Shown here in pieces: positions 9,317 through 16,722 of a stretch of 64,000 nucleotides of DNA. A model generated the notes under the pieces. The model was not told the DNA's origin. It saw only the letters and a list, made by a program, of their open reading frames with translations, and ran no database searches. The stretch comes from Candidatus Saccharimonadota bacterium. GTDB taxonomy: Bacteria > Patescibacteriota > Saccharimonadia > Saccharimonadales > Saccharimonadaceae. The stretch covers positions 73,369 through 137,368 of the forward strand of contig CAJPOP010000003.1 in NCBI GenBank assembly GCA_905372305.1. Direction: 5' to 3'. The position numbers and the translations under genes are program-made. How positions within the stretch are numbered: the first letter of the stretch is position 1; each line of letters opens with the position of its first letter.

Positions 9317-11059
9317 TTATCCCTTCGGTGCTAATTTCATATAATCAATCATCCAGTTGGAGATGTCCGTGAAAATCGGGCCGGCGTGGTAATTTCCCTG
9401 CAGGTTAATTCCTCTGCCCGGCGCCGCCACGCGTACCATTATGACATATTCCGCCCTATTTGCGCCACCATAGCCGATATAGGTCGCAATTGTCTCGTTT
9501 TGCGAATAATGACCGCTGACAACCGCTTCCGATGTTCCGGTCTTGCCGCCAATTTCATATCCCGGCTTATCGTTCTTCGATAAAAACGACGAACCGCGCG
9601 CCGTCGCTAGCATACCGCGCATTTGCGACGACGTCCCAGCACTGACCGTCTGGCGCAGCGCTTTATTCTCGGACGGATGGACTTTGCCGTTTTTATCAAC
9701 CGACCCGCCAACAATCGCCGGCCTATAGTATTGCCCGCCATTAACAATCGACGAAAACCCAGCCGCCACCTGTACCATTGTCAAGTTCATGCTCTGCCCG
9801 TACGTCATTGCCGAATAACGGACTTCATTACCCTCGGCACTGTCCGGCGGATAAACATAACCTGCTGCCTCGTTCAATTCAATGCCGGTAGCTTGCCCTA
9901 ACCCAAACCGGTCATGATAATAATCGTACAGCGTCTGGCGTGCTGGCAAATTGATCTGCGATCCATTACCAAGCCTCCGCACTGCCGTAATTGTACCCAC
10001 ATTCAACGAATTGTTAAACGCTCCCTGAATCGATATCGGACCATTCAAACCGCGCAGCGCATTGCACATGGTCCTGTCAGCCACCTTAATACAATCAGTA
10101 TTATTATAGACGGTCGACGGCGTAACCGCGCCTTTATCGATCGCCGCAGCAAAACTAAACGACTTAATAATTGACCCCGGCTCAAACGGCGTCATCGTAA
10201 CATTATTCATAAAAACCGCGGCATTAGTTTGCTTGGCATATTCCGCCGGATTATACGACGGATAATTAGCCATCGCCAAAACTCGACCGTTATTTGGGTT
10301 CATAACGATAACGCTTCCTTCAGTAGCACGCGCTGCCTCGACGCCGTTTTTCAGCGCCGACTCAGTGTAGCTCTGAATATTCCGATCGACCGTCAAAGCA
10401 AGATTCTCCCCCGCCTTCGCCTCAATCCGAATATTATCCTTGCCCACTGTCAGCGGCACATTCCTGACGTCAGTCACTGCCTGTAATAAACCGTTCTGCC
10501 CCTTTAAGCGCTTTTCCAGCGCGCCCTCCACGCCGTATTGTCCGTCGCCAGCCGCGTTAACGAAGCCCAGCACGTGCGCCCCCAGACCGTTCTCCGGATA
10601 ATCGCGAATCGACCCCTGCTGGTACAATATACCGGTAAAATTCTTCTTTTTTAATTTTTCGGCTTGCGTTCTGGAAATATTCCTGGCTAAAACCTCGTAG
10701 CGAGACTTCTTATTATTCAGCTTAGCCTCGGCATGATGAACCATCTCTCCGCCGGCGATTTCTTTCAAGCTAGTAATAATTTTACTGCGCTCGTTGTCTT
10801 CCACCGCCTGCGGATCAGCAATTACCGTATAAATCATCCGATTCAGCACCACTGGCGCCAACGCCTGCCCGTCCATCATATAGATCTTACCGCGCTCTGC
10901 CGGAATAACAAATTGCCGCTGCTGGCTAGCCCGAGCCAACTCAGTATACATGCCATGCTGCAAAATCTGCAAGTAAAACAGCCTTAACACAAAAGCCGCC
11001 ATCGCCAAGAGTAAAACGATGGCCAACCAGCCAGTTCTAGAATGTGTAAGCCGCTGCAT
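9317..11059 (-). CDS. ftsI: Class B penicillin-binding protein FtsI (PBP3-like)
   Basis: 580 residues. N-terminal transmembrane anchor (about 12-30), a dimerisation/pedestal region, then the transpeptidase domain with the three active-site motifs: SIIK (296-299), SLN (351-353) and KTG (506-508). Cross-links septal peptidoglycan with FtsW. No PASTA domains are visible. A TATACT box lies 13 nt before the ATG, so it may be transcribed from its own promoter as well as from the upstream dcw promoter. Confidence 0.92.
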   Translation of the reverse strand: MQRLTHSRTGWLAIVLLLAMAAFVLRLFYLQILQHGMYTELARASQQRQFVIPAERGKIYMMDGQALAPVVLNRMIYTVIADPQAVEDNERSKIITSLKEIAGGEMVHHAEAKLNNKKSRYEVLARNISRTQAEKLKKKNFTGILYQQGSIRDYPENGLGAHVLGFVNAAGDGQYGVEGALEKRLKGQNGLLQAVTDVRNVPLTVGKDNIRIEAKAGENLALTVDRNIQSYTESALKNGVEAARATEGSVIVMNPNNGRVLAMANYPSYNPAEYAKQTNAAVFMNNVTMTPFEPGSIIKSFSFAAAIDKGAVTPSTVYNNTDCIKVADRTMCNALRGLNGPISIQGAFNNSLNVGTITAVRRLGNGSQINLPARQTLYDYYHDRFGLGQATGIELNEAAGYVYPPDSAEGNEVRYSAMTYGQSMNLTMVQVAAGFSSIVNGGQYYRPAIVGGSVDKNGKVHPSENKALRQTVSAGTSSQMRGMLATARGSSFLSKNDKPGYEIGGKTGTSEAVVSGHYSQNETIATYIGYGGANRAEYVIMVRVAAPGRGINLQGNYHAGPIFTDISNWMIDYMKLAPKG

Positions 11060-11088
11060 AATCGCTCTATTTAGTATATCATTTCAGA

Positions 11089-11427
11089 CTACCGCGCGTA
11101 ACTAGTCTCGGTCGATGTCATGGCCGCCGCGACATTGCTATTCTTCGCCCTCTCTAGCGATGTCAGCCGCGCATTTTGCACTTCCAATTCTGATTTTTTA
11201 GCGCTCAATTCATTTATCTGCGAGTCCAAATCCTGCGCCTCGTAGCCATAGGCCGTCGTTTTAATTGCCTGAGTCAAATAAATCAAGCCCAGTACTGTAA
11301 TCATCAGCGCGACGAGCACTGTATGAGCGACAGGACCAAGTTTGACCCGAGATTGGAAACGTGTTGAGTTCTGGTTGCGCCGCATCTGAACGCCTGAACG
11401 TCGCGGAGTAAATGTGGTGGTTGTCAT
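11089..11427 (-). CDS. ftsL: FtsL-like septum protein
   Basis: 112 residues: basic cytoplasmic N-terminus, one transmembrane helix (about 33-53, VAHTVLVALMITVLGLIYL) and a short external coiled coil (INELSAKKSELEVQNARLTS). Sequence of FtsL is poorly conserved; the call rests on this architecture and on its place between rsmH and ftsI, where ftsL is found in most dcw clusters. Would bridge FtsQ and the FtsWI synthase. Confidence 0.7.
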   Translation of the reverse strand: MTTTTFTPRRSGVQMRRNQNSTRFQSRVKLGPVAHTVLVALMITVLGLIYLTQAIKTTAYGYEAQDLDSQINELSAKKSELEVQNARLTSLERAKNSNVAAAMTSTETSYAR

Positions 11428-11544
11428 TGCTTCTATTCTTATTTTTATTTATAATTTTTATTAGGGAAAGCTAGCCCGCCCCTTTTAGTATATTAGAACG
11501 GGCCGCTTCCGATTTAGAGTGTATATTCCGGAATACGCGCTTTG

Positions 11545-11616
11545 TTAGCCGCGGCGTACCGCAACGGTCTCAGCTACTTCTGCGTCCTGGAATTGTACTT
11601 TGATGTGGATTGGCAT
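11545..11616 (-). CDS. 23-residue microprotein ORF in dcw cluster
   Basis: A short ORF starting MPIHIKVQFQDAEV and ending in VRRG lies between rsmH and ftsL. Its ATG is preceded at 8 nt by AAGGAGG (11625-11631), the strongest Shine-Dalgarno in the cluster, 22 nt after the rsmH stop. Downstream, before ftsL, about 120 nt are untranslated and contain the 12-bp palindrome tattccggaata (11524-11535). It may encode a real microprotein, a leader peptide, or a translational coupler for ftsL. No family recognised. Confidence 0.5.
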   Translation of the reverse strand: MPIHIKVQFQDAEVAETVAVRRG

Positions 11617-11638
11617 AGTGTCGCCCTCCTTTTTTGTT

Positions 11639-12559
11639 TTATTTTTTCACGGCGTAGCGAAACTGAGCGCTTCGACTGCGCGGATTGTGAACATCTTCTG
11701 TTCCAGACACCGGTTTCTTCTCCGGGATTATCAGCTCGGCCTCGTAGCCAGCAGCTGCTTGCTCCCAGAAATAGCGCTTGACCAATCGATCCTCCAGACT
11801 ATGAAAGCTAATTATTCCGACTCGCCCGCCCCTGTTAAGGAGGCGTGGCAACAGTGGCAATAATTCCTCAACCAGCCGAAGTTCGTGATTGACTTCAATG
11901 CGCAGTGCCTGAAAAGTGCGAGTCGCCGTATGATGTTTCATCCCGCCGCGACCGACAGTGTGCTTGATCAGATCAGCCAGCTCGGTCGTTCCCCGAATCG
12001 GCCTGGCGCTAACAATTGCCTGCGCAATCCGCCTAGCCCGCCCGGGACTTTCCTCGCCGTAACGAGTCATCAGCCGCGTCAGCTCATCAACCGAATACGA
12101 ATTGATGATATCCGCTGCCGTAGTTTCCGTCCGATTATCCATCCGCATATCCAGCGGCCCGTCAAACCGAAACGAAAAACCTCTCTCTGCTCTGTCAAGC
12201 TGCGGTGACGACACCCCCAAATCAGCCAAAATCACGTCAAATGTACGTCCCTGCTTGACCAAATCCTGCGCTGCGCTCACAAAATCCTTGTGAATCAGCG
12301 TCGCGCCTTTTTCGGCCAAATCGCCCAGCGTGCTAATCGCTTTATCATCGCGGTCAACCAGCACTGCGCCCAAGTAATTATCCGTCCTTCTTAAGAATTC
12401 CCTGGCGTGGCCGCCGTAGCCAGCCGTTAGGTCGAGATAATTCTCGCCCGTAGCTGGCCGCAACCTATCCAAGGTCACCTCAAGGAGTACGGGAACATGA
12501 ATCGGTTCGCTCACTTGAAGCGCTTCCGACTGTGGTGGATGTTCTTTAATACTCATCAT
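11639..12559 (-). CDS. rsmH: 16S rRNA m4C1402 methyltransferase RsmH
   Basis: About 306 residues from the ATG at 12559 (a second ATG follows at 12556). Motifs: DLTAGYGGHARE (SAM-binding glycine loop), DLGVSSPQLDRAERGFSFRF, and the C-terminal IISFHSLEDRLVKRYF. Methylates N4 of C1402 in 16S rRNA; formerly mraW. A longer frame to 12625 would need a TTG start and would run into a structured element, so I prefer 12559: a TACAAT box (12566-12571) ends 6 nt before it, consistent with a leaderless transcript. Second gene of dcw but separated from mraZ by 418 bp. Confidence 0.93.
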   Translation of the reverse strand: MMSIKEHPPQSEALQVSEPIHVPVLLEVTLDRLRPATGENYLDLTAGYGGHAREFLRRTDNYLGAVLVDRDDKAISTLGDLAEKGATLIHKDFVSAAQDLVKQGRTFDVILADLGVSSPQLDRAERGFSFRFDGPLDMRMDNRTETTAADIINSYSVDELTRLMTRYGEESPGRARRIAQAIVSARPIRGTTELADLIKHTVGRGGMKHHTATRTFQALRIEVNHELRLVEELLPLLPRLLNRGGRVGIISFHSLEDRLVKRYFWEQAAAGYEAELIIPEKKPVSGTEDVHNPRSRSAQFRYAVKK

Positions 12560-12591
12560 TGCTTTATTGTAGCAGTCAGGTGCAAGATTTT

Positions 12592-12667
12592 CGAGATTTA
12601 TCTCCGTACAGCGATTGCAGCCCAAGCGACCTTAAGTCGCCTGGCGCGTAAAGAGGAGTAAATCTCG
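12592..12667. repeat. 76-nt highly structured inverted repeat upstream of rsmH
   Basis: cgagattta-ctcc (12592-12605, one bulged t) pairs with ggagtaaatctcg (12655-12667) over 13 bp. Inside, tac-gcg pairs with cgcgta, cag with ctg, and gcgac-cttaa-gtcgc (12626-12640) forms a perfect 5-bp hairpin, giving a nested fold. No T-run follows on either strand, so it is not an obvious terminator, and tRNA features are absent. It lies in the mraZ-rsmH gap, 20 nt upstream of the rsmH -10. Confidence 0.55.
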
Positions 12668-12705
12668 ACAAATCGCCGCGGCTGACACCACAACGTATAG
12701 CAATG

Positions 12706-12942
12706 CTCGAGATCACCTAACTGGATATTTAATTCTGGCTGTTTTGTATTTGTGTTTTGTTTGTTTTTGTTGTCTTAAGAGTGGAAATGTGATGATTGTC
12801 AGTGACAACCATAGTTTCCAAAAGAGACTTATGTGTGAGGTGGAGTTTTTTGGGAGGTGTTTTGAGGAAAGAACGTTGCCGTTTTTATCGTGGAGCAAAT
12901 TGCCACCTGCCATCTTCAAATACCCAGATAGTTGATCTCGAG
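12706..12942. mobile_element. 237-bp MITE-like element with 25-bp inverted ends
   Basis: The 25 bases at 12706-12730 (begin ctcgagatca) are the inverted complement of 12918-12942 (end tgatctcgag) with 3 mismatches. The interior is strikingly T/G-rich on the plus strand, unlike its neighbours, and holds a 13-nt palindrome ttgtcagtgacaa (12796-12808) near the centre. The frames across it do not look like protein genes. No target-site duplication is obvious. A miniature transposable element is the simplest reading; a long-range RNA hairpin in the mraZ-rsmH transcript is the alternative. Confidence 0.5.
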
Positions 12943-12977
12943 AGGTTTTCAAATTGTTAAGGTACTAGCTCAGCTAA

Positions 12978-13346
12978 TCAATCCGCATTCTCAGCCGCCA
13001 TCAGCCGAAAATACGCGCCCGCCCGCACCGCCACGACTTCCCGGTCAATACCGGCATAGTCGAGTAGATGCTGCTCAATCGTCACTCGCCCCTGTTTCTG
13101 GTCGAGCGCCGAGGCGGTTTTACCGCGGCGAAACTTGACGTTCAGGTCGGCCACGCGCTCATCCAGAATACTTCCGGTCAGTGCGCCCTCCACTTCCCGA
13201 TCCCAGACTTGCTGCGGATACAAGTGAAGATATTTGCCAAACCCGCGGGTCAACACGACGCCGGACGCAAACTCCGCCCTGAGCTCTGCCGGGATCGTCA
13301 AGCGCCGCTTGTCGTCCAACTTCCGCTCAAAGTAATCTGTCTGCAC
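12978..13346 (-). CDS. mraZ: MraZ transcriptional regulator of the dcw cluster
   Basis: 122 residues, slightly short for the family (about 140-150). Two SpoVT/AbrB-type swapped-hairpin halves are visible: residues 4-45 with DDKRRLTIPAELRAE and 80-120 with DQKQGRVTIEQHLLDYAGI. MraZ binds direct repeats of TGGG in front of its own gene and controls the dcw operon; four such boxes are present upstream. Start is GTG at 13346 with GGAGGAAGG 5-8 nt before it. Confidence 0.9.
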   Translation of the reverse strand: MQTDYFERKLDDKRRLTIPAELRAEFASGVVLTRGFGKYLHLYPQQVWDREVEGALTGSILDERVADLNVKFRRGKTASALDQKQGRVTIEQHLLDYAGIDREVVAVRAGAYFRLMAAENAD

Positions 13347-13429
13347 GTCGTCCTTCCTCCGTGGTAGATTAGTTGGTTTTTCTAGTGGATGTTTGTTTTG
13401 GTTGGTGTTGCCATCAACTTTCGTTCCAC

Positions 13430-13490
13430 TGACTCCACTATACTACCCACAACTACCCACATGCAAGCCCTTTTACCCACTTTTTACCCA
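13430..13490 (-). promoter_or_regulatory. mraZ promoter with four MraZ boxes
   Basis: On the minus strand TTGCAT (13461-13466), an 18-nt spacer and TATAGT (13437-13442) form the promoter. Four copies of TGGGTA occupy 13485-13490, 13474-13479, 13454-13459 and 13444-13449, start-to-start 11, 20 and 10 nt. Two boxes lie inside the spacer, so MraZ binding would block RNA polymerase. The leader is about 85 nt. Confidence 0.8.
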
Positions 13491-13501
13491 TTTCCCTACC
13501 A

Positions 13502-13534
13502 AACTAAAACTTTTCCACGGTTTTGTGGAAAAGT
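13502..13534 (-). terminator. Terminator after the 13566 gene
   Basis: Perfect 10-bp stem acttttccac / gtggaaaagt (13509-13518, 13525-13534) with a 6-nt loop, followed on the minus strand by TTTTAGTTT. It lies about 30 nt after the stop of the preceding gene and upstream of the mraZ promoter. The arms also contain TTTTCCACA, a DnaA-box variant, so another role is possible. Confidence 0.6.
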
Positions 13535-13565
13535 CTAGTGGTGTTATATTTATTTCAGACGCTAA

Positions 13566-14327
13566 TTAGCTATATAATGTATCAATACTGTTCTGACTGC
13601 TGTCACTCCTGGTGCTTCTTCGATCTTCCATTGGCACAACAGGAGCGAACGCTCCCGAAGGTTGCCTACGCATCTCAATATTGACCAAGCTATCCCCAAC
13701 TTCTCCTGGATGGCTCAAAGGATAAAAACCATAAGAATCCTCTTCTATTGATGCTATGGCACCTTCAACTCTTCCCAGCATAGCAGCAGCCACACCTAAA
13801 GCTCGTCGACGCCTCTTTAAGCCAATCCCTCTTCCGAAATTCCACTCGCCATTTTCCTCTGTAGCGAGAACCGTATCGTAAACACTTCCCCCGACCAGTC
13901 TTGTGCTTTCAAAATATTTATCACCCCTGCTGCCGTCTTGTCGTTTCATTCCTCCGACTTTATATGAAACAACAATAGGATCTCTCCTGATAATTTTCCC
14001 TGTCTTTTTATCTTTTTTTACCATAAAGCTTGCTACGGGCAAGCGTATCATGTCATCATCATCAAGATGAGATGCAACGCTAAACCCGCTACCCTCAATT
14101 GTATCTCTCAAGGCAAAGTCTTCCTTGGTATCTATATATAAACTACCTCTCGTCAGCACAAGCAACCGCTTTGCACTATCCCACAAATACGGCATAAGCG
14201 TCTTTAGTTGATCGCTCGTCTCTTTTAGCTGTTCGCTTTTAGTCTTGCCTTTGGAAGAGTCACCGAGCGAAAGCTCTACCCCCCCCATATTTGCTGTCTT
14301 CTCTATGGGTCCTAATCGATCAGTCAT
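13566..14327 (-). CDS. Unknown lineage-specific protein
   Basis: About 253 residues from the ATG at 14327 (MTDRLGPIEKTANMGG); a TTG at 14342, better spaced to a GGGAGG, is an alternative start. Soluble, mixed charge. A lysine-rich beta region (SFMVKKDKKTGKIIRRDPIVVSYKVGG), a basic patch GLKRRRRALG near residue 165 and a Ser-rich tail are the only landmarks. No family recognised. It has its own consensus promoter and follows four other unfamiliar genes on the same strand. Confidence 0.65.
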   Translation of the reverse strand: MTDRLGPIEKTANMGGVELSLGDSSKGKTKSEQLKETSDQLKTLMPYLWDSAKRLLVLTRGSLYIDTKEDFALRDTIEGSGFSVASHLDDDDMIRLPVASFMVKKDKKTGKIIRRDPIVVSYKVGGMKRQDGSRGDKYFESTRLVGGSVYDTVLATEENGEWNFGRGIGLKRRRRALGVAAAMLGRVEGAIASIEEDSYGFYPLSHPGEVGDSLVNIEMRRQPSGAFAPVVPMEDRRSTRSDSSQNSIDTLYS

Positions 14328-14375
14328 CGAAATAAACCTCAACACCTTTCCTCCCACCAAACTTATTTATTAACG

Positions 14376-14411
14376 GGTTGTTATTATAATCCTATATTTT
14401 CAGATTGTCAA
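14376..14411 (-). promoter_or_regulatory. Consensus promoter of the 13566 gene
   Basis: TTGACA (14406-14411), 17-nt spacer, TATAAT (14383-14388) on the minus strand: a perfect sigma-70-type promoter. The predicted start near 14376 gives a leader of about 49 nt containing GGGAGG, so this gene is not leaderless, unlike many neighbours. Confidence 0.85.
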
Positions 14412-14457
14412 ACTTGTGCTAGCTATTCGATCTGAAGTATCATAAAGAAGAAATTTA

Positions 14458-15093
14458 TTACCGCAAACAGTCAATAACATCCTCGCCGTCATGCAGCATG
14501 CTATATAAAATATCTTTATCCATGATGTCTATAAACTCCGCTACGGTTTCACTAATAGTATCCCTAATTTCTTGATTATCGCCAGTTTCTCGATAATCCT
14601 GTACGTTTTTCCACAATTCTTCAACGATAGCGCCTTGAATAGCCTTCATCACGGTATACGGATTATTTATCGCTAATATCTTATCAACGTCCATCTGGGC
14701 TATATGACCCGCCAAATTTATAACAGCAATATCGTCTGTATTCCGAAATTCTTGGCGAAAACGCTCCATACCGAGACCGCCCGGCTTGTCTTTATTCTCA
14801 TCAGCAGCCTTGAAAATTTCATCTAAACTTCCGTCTATAACGCCAAACAACCGCCGCATACCATCCTCCAAGCCCGCTTCTTTACCATCAAGATCTGAAA
14901 CGTAGCTTGACAACTCTCCCTTCGTTTGCACCAGAAAATCCCGTATCAGCATCCGATTGCCAATCCCTTCGAGAACTACATTATGCGGCAACACCGCGGC
15001 CTGATCTCTAATCTTTGCAGAATCTTTTTGCTCTAATCCAGCCAGAAAATCACCAGATAAAAAATCAGAAGCTTTTTGCGGTAACTCCTCCAT
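14458..15093 (-). CDS. Unknown acidic helical protein
   Basis: 211 residues from the ATG at 15093 (MEELPQKASDFLSG); an upstream ATG at 15111 would overlap the previous gene by 14 nt. An extended -10 (TGCTATACT) ends 6 nt before the 15093 ATG, in the pattern of the leaderless genes of this window. Soluble, acidic, predicted mainly helical, no membrane segment or known motif. Last gene of the run 18709-14458; probably acts with those neighbours. Confidence 0.6.
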   Translation of the reverse strand: MEELPQKASDFLSGDFLAGLEQKDSAKIRDQAAVLPHNVVLEGIGNRMLIRDFLVQTKGELSSYVSDLDGKEAGLEDGMRRLFGVIDGSLDEIFKAADENKDKPGGLGMERFRQEFRNTDDIAVINLAGHIAQMDVDKILAINNPYTVMKAIQGAIVEELWKNVQDYRETGDNQEIRDTISETVAEFIDIMDKDILYSMLHDGEDVIDCLR

Positions 15094-15097
15094 ATGT

Positions 15098-16315
15098 TCA
15101 TAGTATAGCATAATCGCTTCCTTGTCTTTCTGCTAATCGCCTGCGCCTACATTGGCAAGCTCTTTCGATATTAGTCAACTTATAACCGTCTTTGCTATAC
15201 GGACGTACGATATTTGTTCCCGGAGGCATATACATCTCTCCTCTTAGTTCAGATTTCTTTTCTCTACCTTCGGCGTGCCAAAGCATTCTCCGTATCAACT
15301 TCTCGAAATCGTAGTCAACAGAAGAATGAAACCCAGTGATATAAGCTCCGTTCTTTGCTGTTTTAGAATCGTGTGCCGAGAAATACGCTCTAACGGGAAT
15401 CTTCTTACCATCACCCATCAGCTCATCGACCGAAAGTCCATATTTTATTCTTTGCTCATTAGCTACAATCAACTGCATTTCAATTTGATCTTCTATTTCG
15501 GGATATTGATCAACTAGCGAATGATAAACATCTCTAAGCTGCGAGCCGCTAATAGTCCAATCATCCAGTAGCACAACTCGCAAATTTTCTTTTGGCATAT
15601 TCGCAATATCATCTCGATCAACGATAATCCTATCACCGTATTCTTCCCAATCTTCTTCAGTAAAATTGGCTAGTATATTATCTAATAAATATTCATCGCT
15701 CTTTATCTGATTCTTATTAATTTTAATTTCTCCAGCGATAACACAAATTTGTAAATCGGTATTTGCCTCAAGAGCTGCTTTCCAGCTGGCAGCGATACCA
15801 GCCGCTGCTTCTTTGTATTCTTTTTCGCCAATAAATGTCAAATTTTCGCGCATGGATTTAGCTTCATTTGCATATTTACCGTTTAGGGATTCTACATAGG
15901 CAAAAAACCCATCAAGCTGGCATAGCGTTTCGTATTCCGTTAATTCTGCCCTATCACCTCTATACAGATCATCTAATGTAAAAGTTTGTGGGATGCAGCA
16001 TGTTCTGGGAGTATATGTGATAATATTACTCCTGTCTTCAGCCTTACCTGCCAGCTGTTCATCTAAACGCGGAGCAACTTTGACCACTCCCTCTGACTCT
16101 AGCCGCCAGCATGCCTCTTCAGGGCTAATTTCATCGCTCGCTCCAGCAGGATGAATCTCGACTCCTGAAAACTTTACCGGAGTAAGGCTATAGTTATCGA
16201 CATACGAACCACTCCCCCCAGTAGCCTCTATATCTGGCCCGGCGCCCGAATCCCTCTCAAGATTATCTTCATTCTCTCCTGGCGGAAGAAATGTTGTCTC
16301 AAGACTTCTTCTCAT
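15098..16315 (-). CDS. Phosphoribosyltransferase-like protein of unknown role
   Basis: 405 residues. Around residues 243-258 the sequence RVVLLDDWTISGSQLRD closely follows the PRPP-binding loop of type I phosphoribosyltransferases (hydrophobic strand, Asp-Asp, then Thr-x-Ser-Gly-Ser), preceded by strands and followed by another strand LIVANEQRI. The N-terminal ~130 residues are not recognised and include a CC pair (TCCIP). A nucleobase/PRPP enzyme or a PRTase-fold regulator is inferred. Start ATG has AAAGG 9 nt upstream and lies 11 nt after the preceding stop. Confidence 0.5.
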   Translation of the reverse strand: MRRSLETTFLPPGENEDNLERDSGAGPDIEATGGSGSYVDNYSLTPVKFSGVEIHPAGASDEISPEEACWRLESEGVVKVAPRLDEQLAGKAEDRSNIITYTPRTCCIPQTFTLDDLYRGDRAELTEYETLCQLDGFFAYVESLNGKYANEAKSMRENLTFIGEKEYKEAAAGIAASWKAALEANTDLQICVIAGEIKINKNQIKSDEYLLDNILANFTEEDWEEYGDRIIVDRDDIANMPKENLRVVLLDDWTISGSQLRDVYHSLVDQYPEIEDQIEMQLIVANEQRIKYGLSVDELMGDGKKIPVRAYFSAHDSKTAKNGAYITGFHSSVDYDFEKLIRRMLWHAEGREKKSELRGEMYMPPGTNIVRPYSKDGYKLTNIERACQCRRRRLAERQGSDYAIL

Positions 16316-16326
16316 AAAAATTACCT

Positions 16327-16722
16327 TTAGTCCTTGGATTTTCTGCTAACCGCAAGCTCCTTCCAAATCCGCCCCAATATATTGCACGTATCAAGGTTCG
16401 CGTCTTGCGCGGTAATCTCTTGCATAGTAGCCTCCTGCGGGTCACCTTCACCGGGAACAATTTTGTACACACGACATTCGCCAATCCCTCCATTTTCACT
16501 AGCCTTGTATTCAATACGATATATGTCAAATTCATCTTCAGACAGATTACCATGACTATCAAACCGAGCCAGATTAACATCCATAGAAGCGTCGTCGTCA
16601 CCTTGCGCAAAATGATACATCGCACTGGCTATACATGCCAAGTATCTCCTAGCAAACGCTTCGTAATCGTCGGATCTCGTCGGCTCTGTCTCTAAAACTG
16701 CCCCCATTATTTCCCTACTCAT
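16327..16722 (-). CDS. Unknown small acidic protein
   Basis: 131 residues from the ATG at 16722 (MSREIMGAVLETEPTRSDD), chosen because GGAG lies 9 nt upstream and because it overlaps the previous gene's stop by 8 nt, a coupling arrangement. Acidic and soluble; an aromatic segment DEFDIYRIEYKASENGG and a helical C-terminus. No family recognised. Same operon as the possible peptidase upstream and PRTase-like protein downstream. Confidence 0.55.
   Translation of the reverse strand: MSREIMGAVLETEPTRSDDYEAFARRYLACIASAMYHFAQGDDDASMDVNLARFDSHGNLSEDEFDIYRIEYKASENGGIGECRVYKIVPGEGDPQEATMQEITAQDANLDTCNILGRIWKELAVSRKSKD

Noticed and set aside
12592..12667. Possible tRNA (76 nt, closing stem)
   Set aside because: No T-arm or anticodon-arm geometry and no GTTCGA-like loop; the closing stem is 13 bp rather than 7.
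12713..12952. 79-residue minus-strand ORF in the mraZ-rsmH gap
   Set aside because: It coincides with the inverted-repeat element, has no initiation signal and no protein-like pattern.
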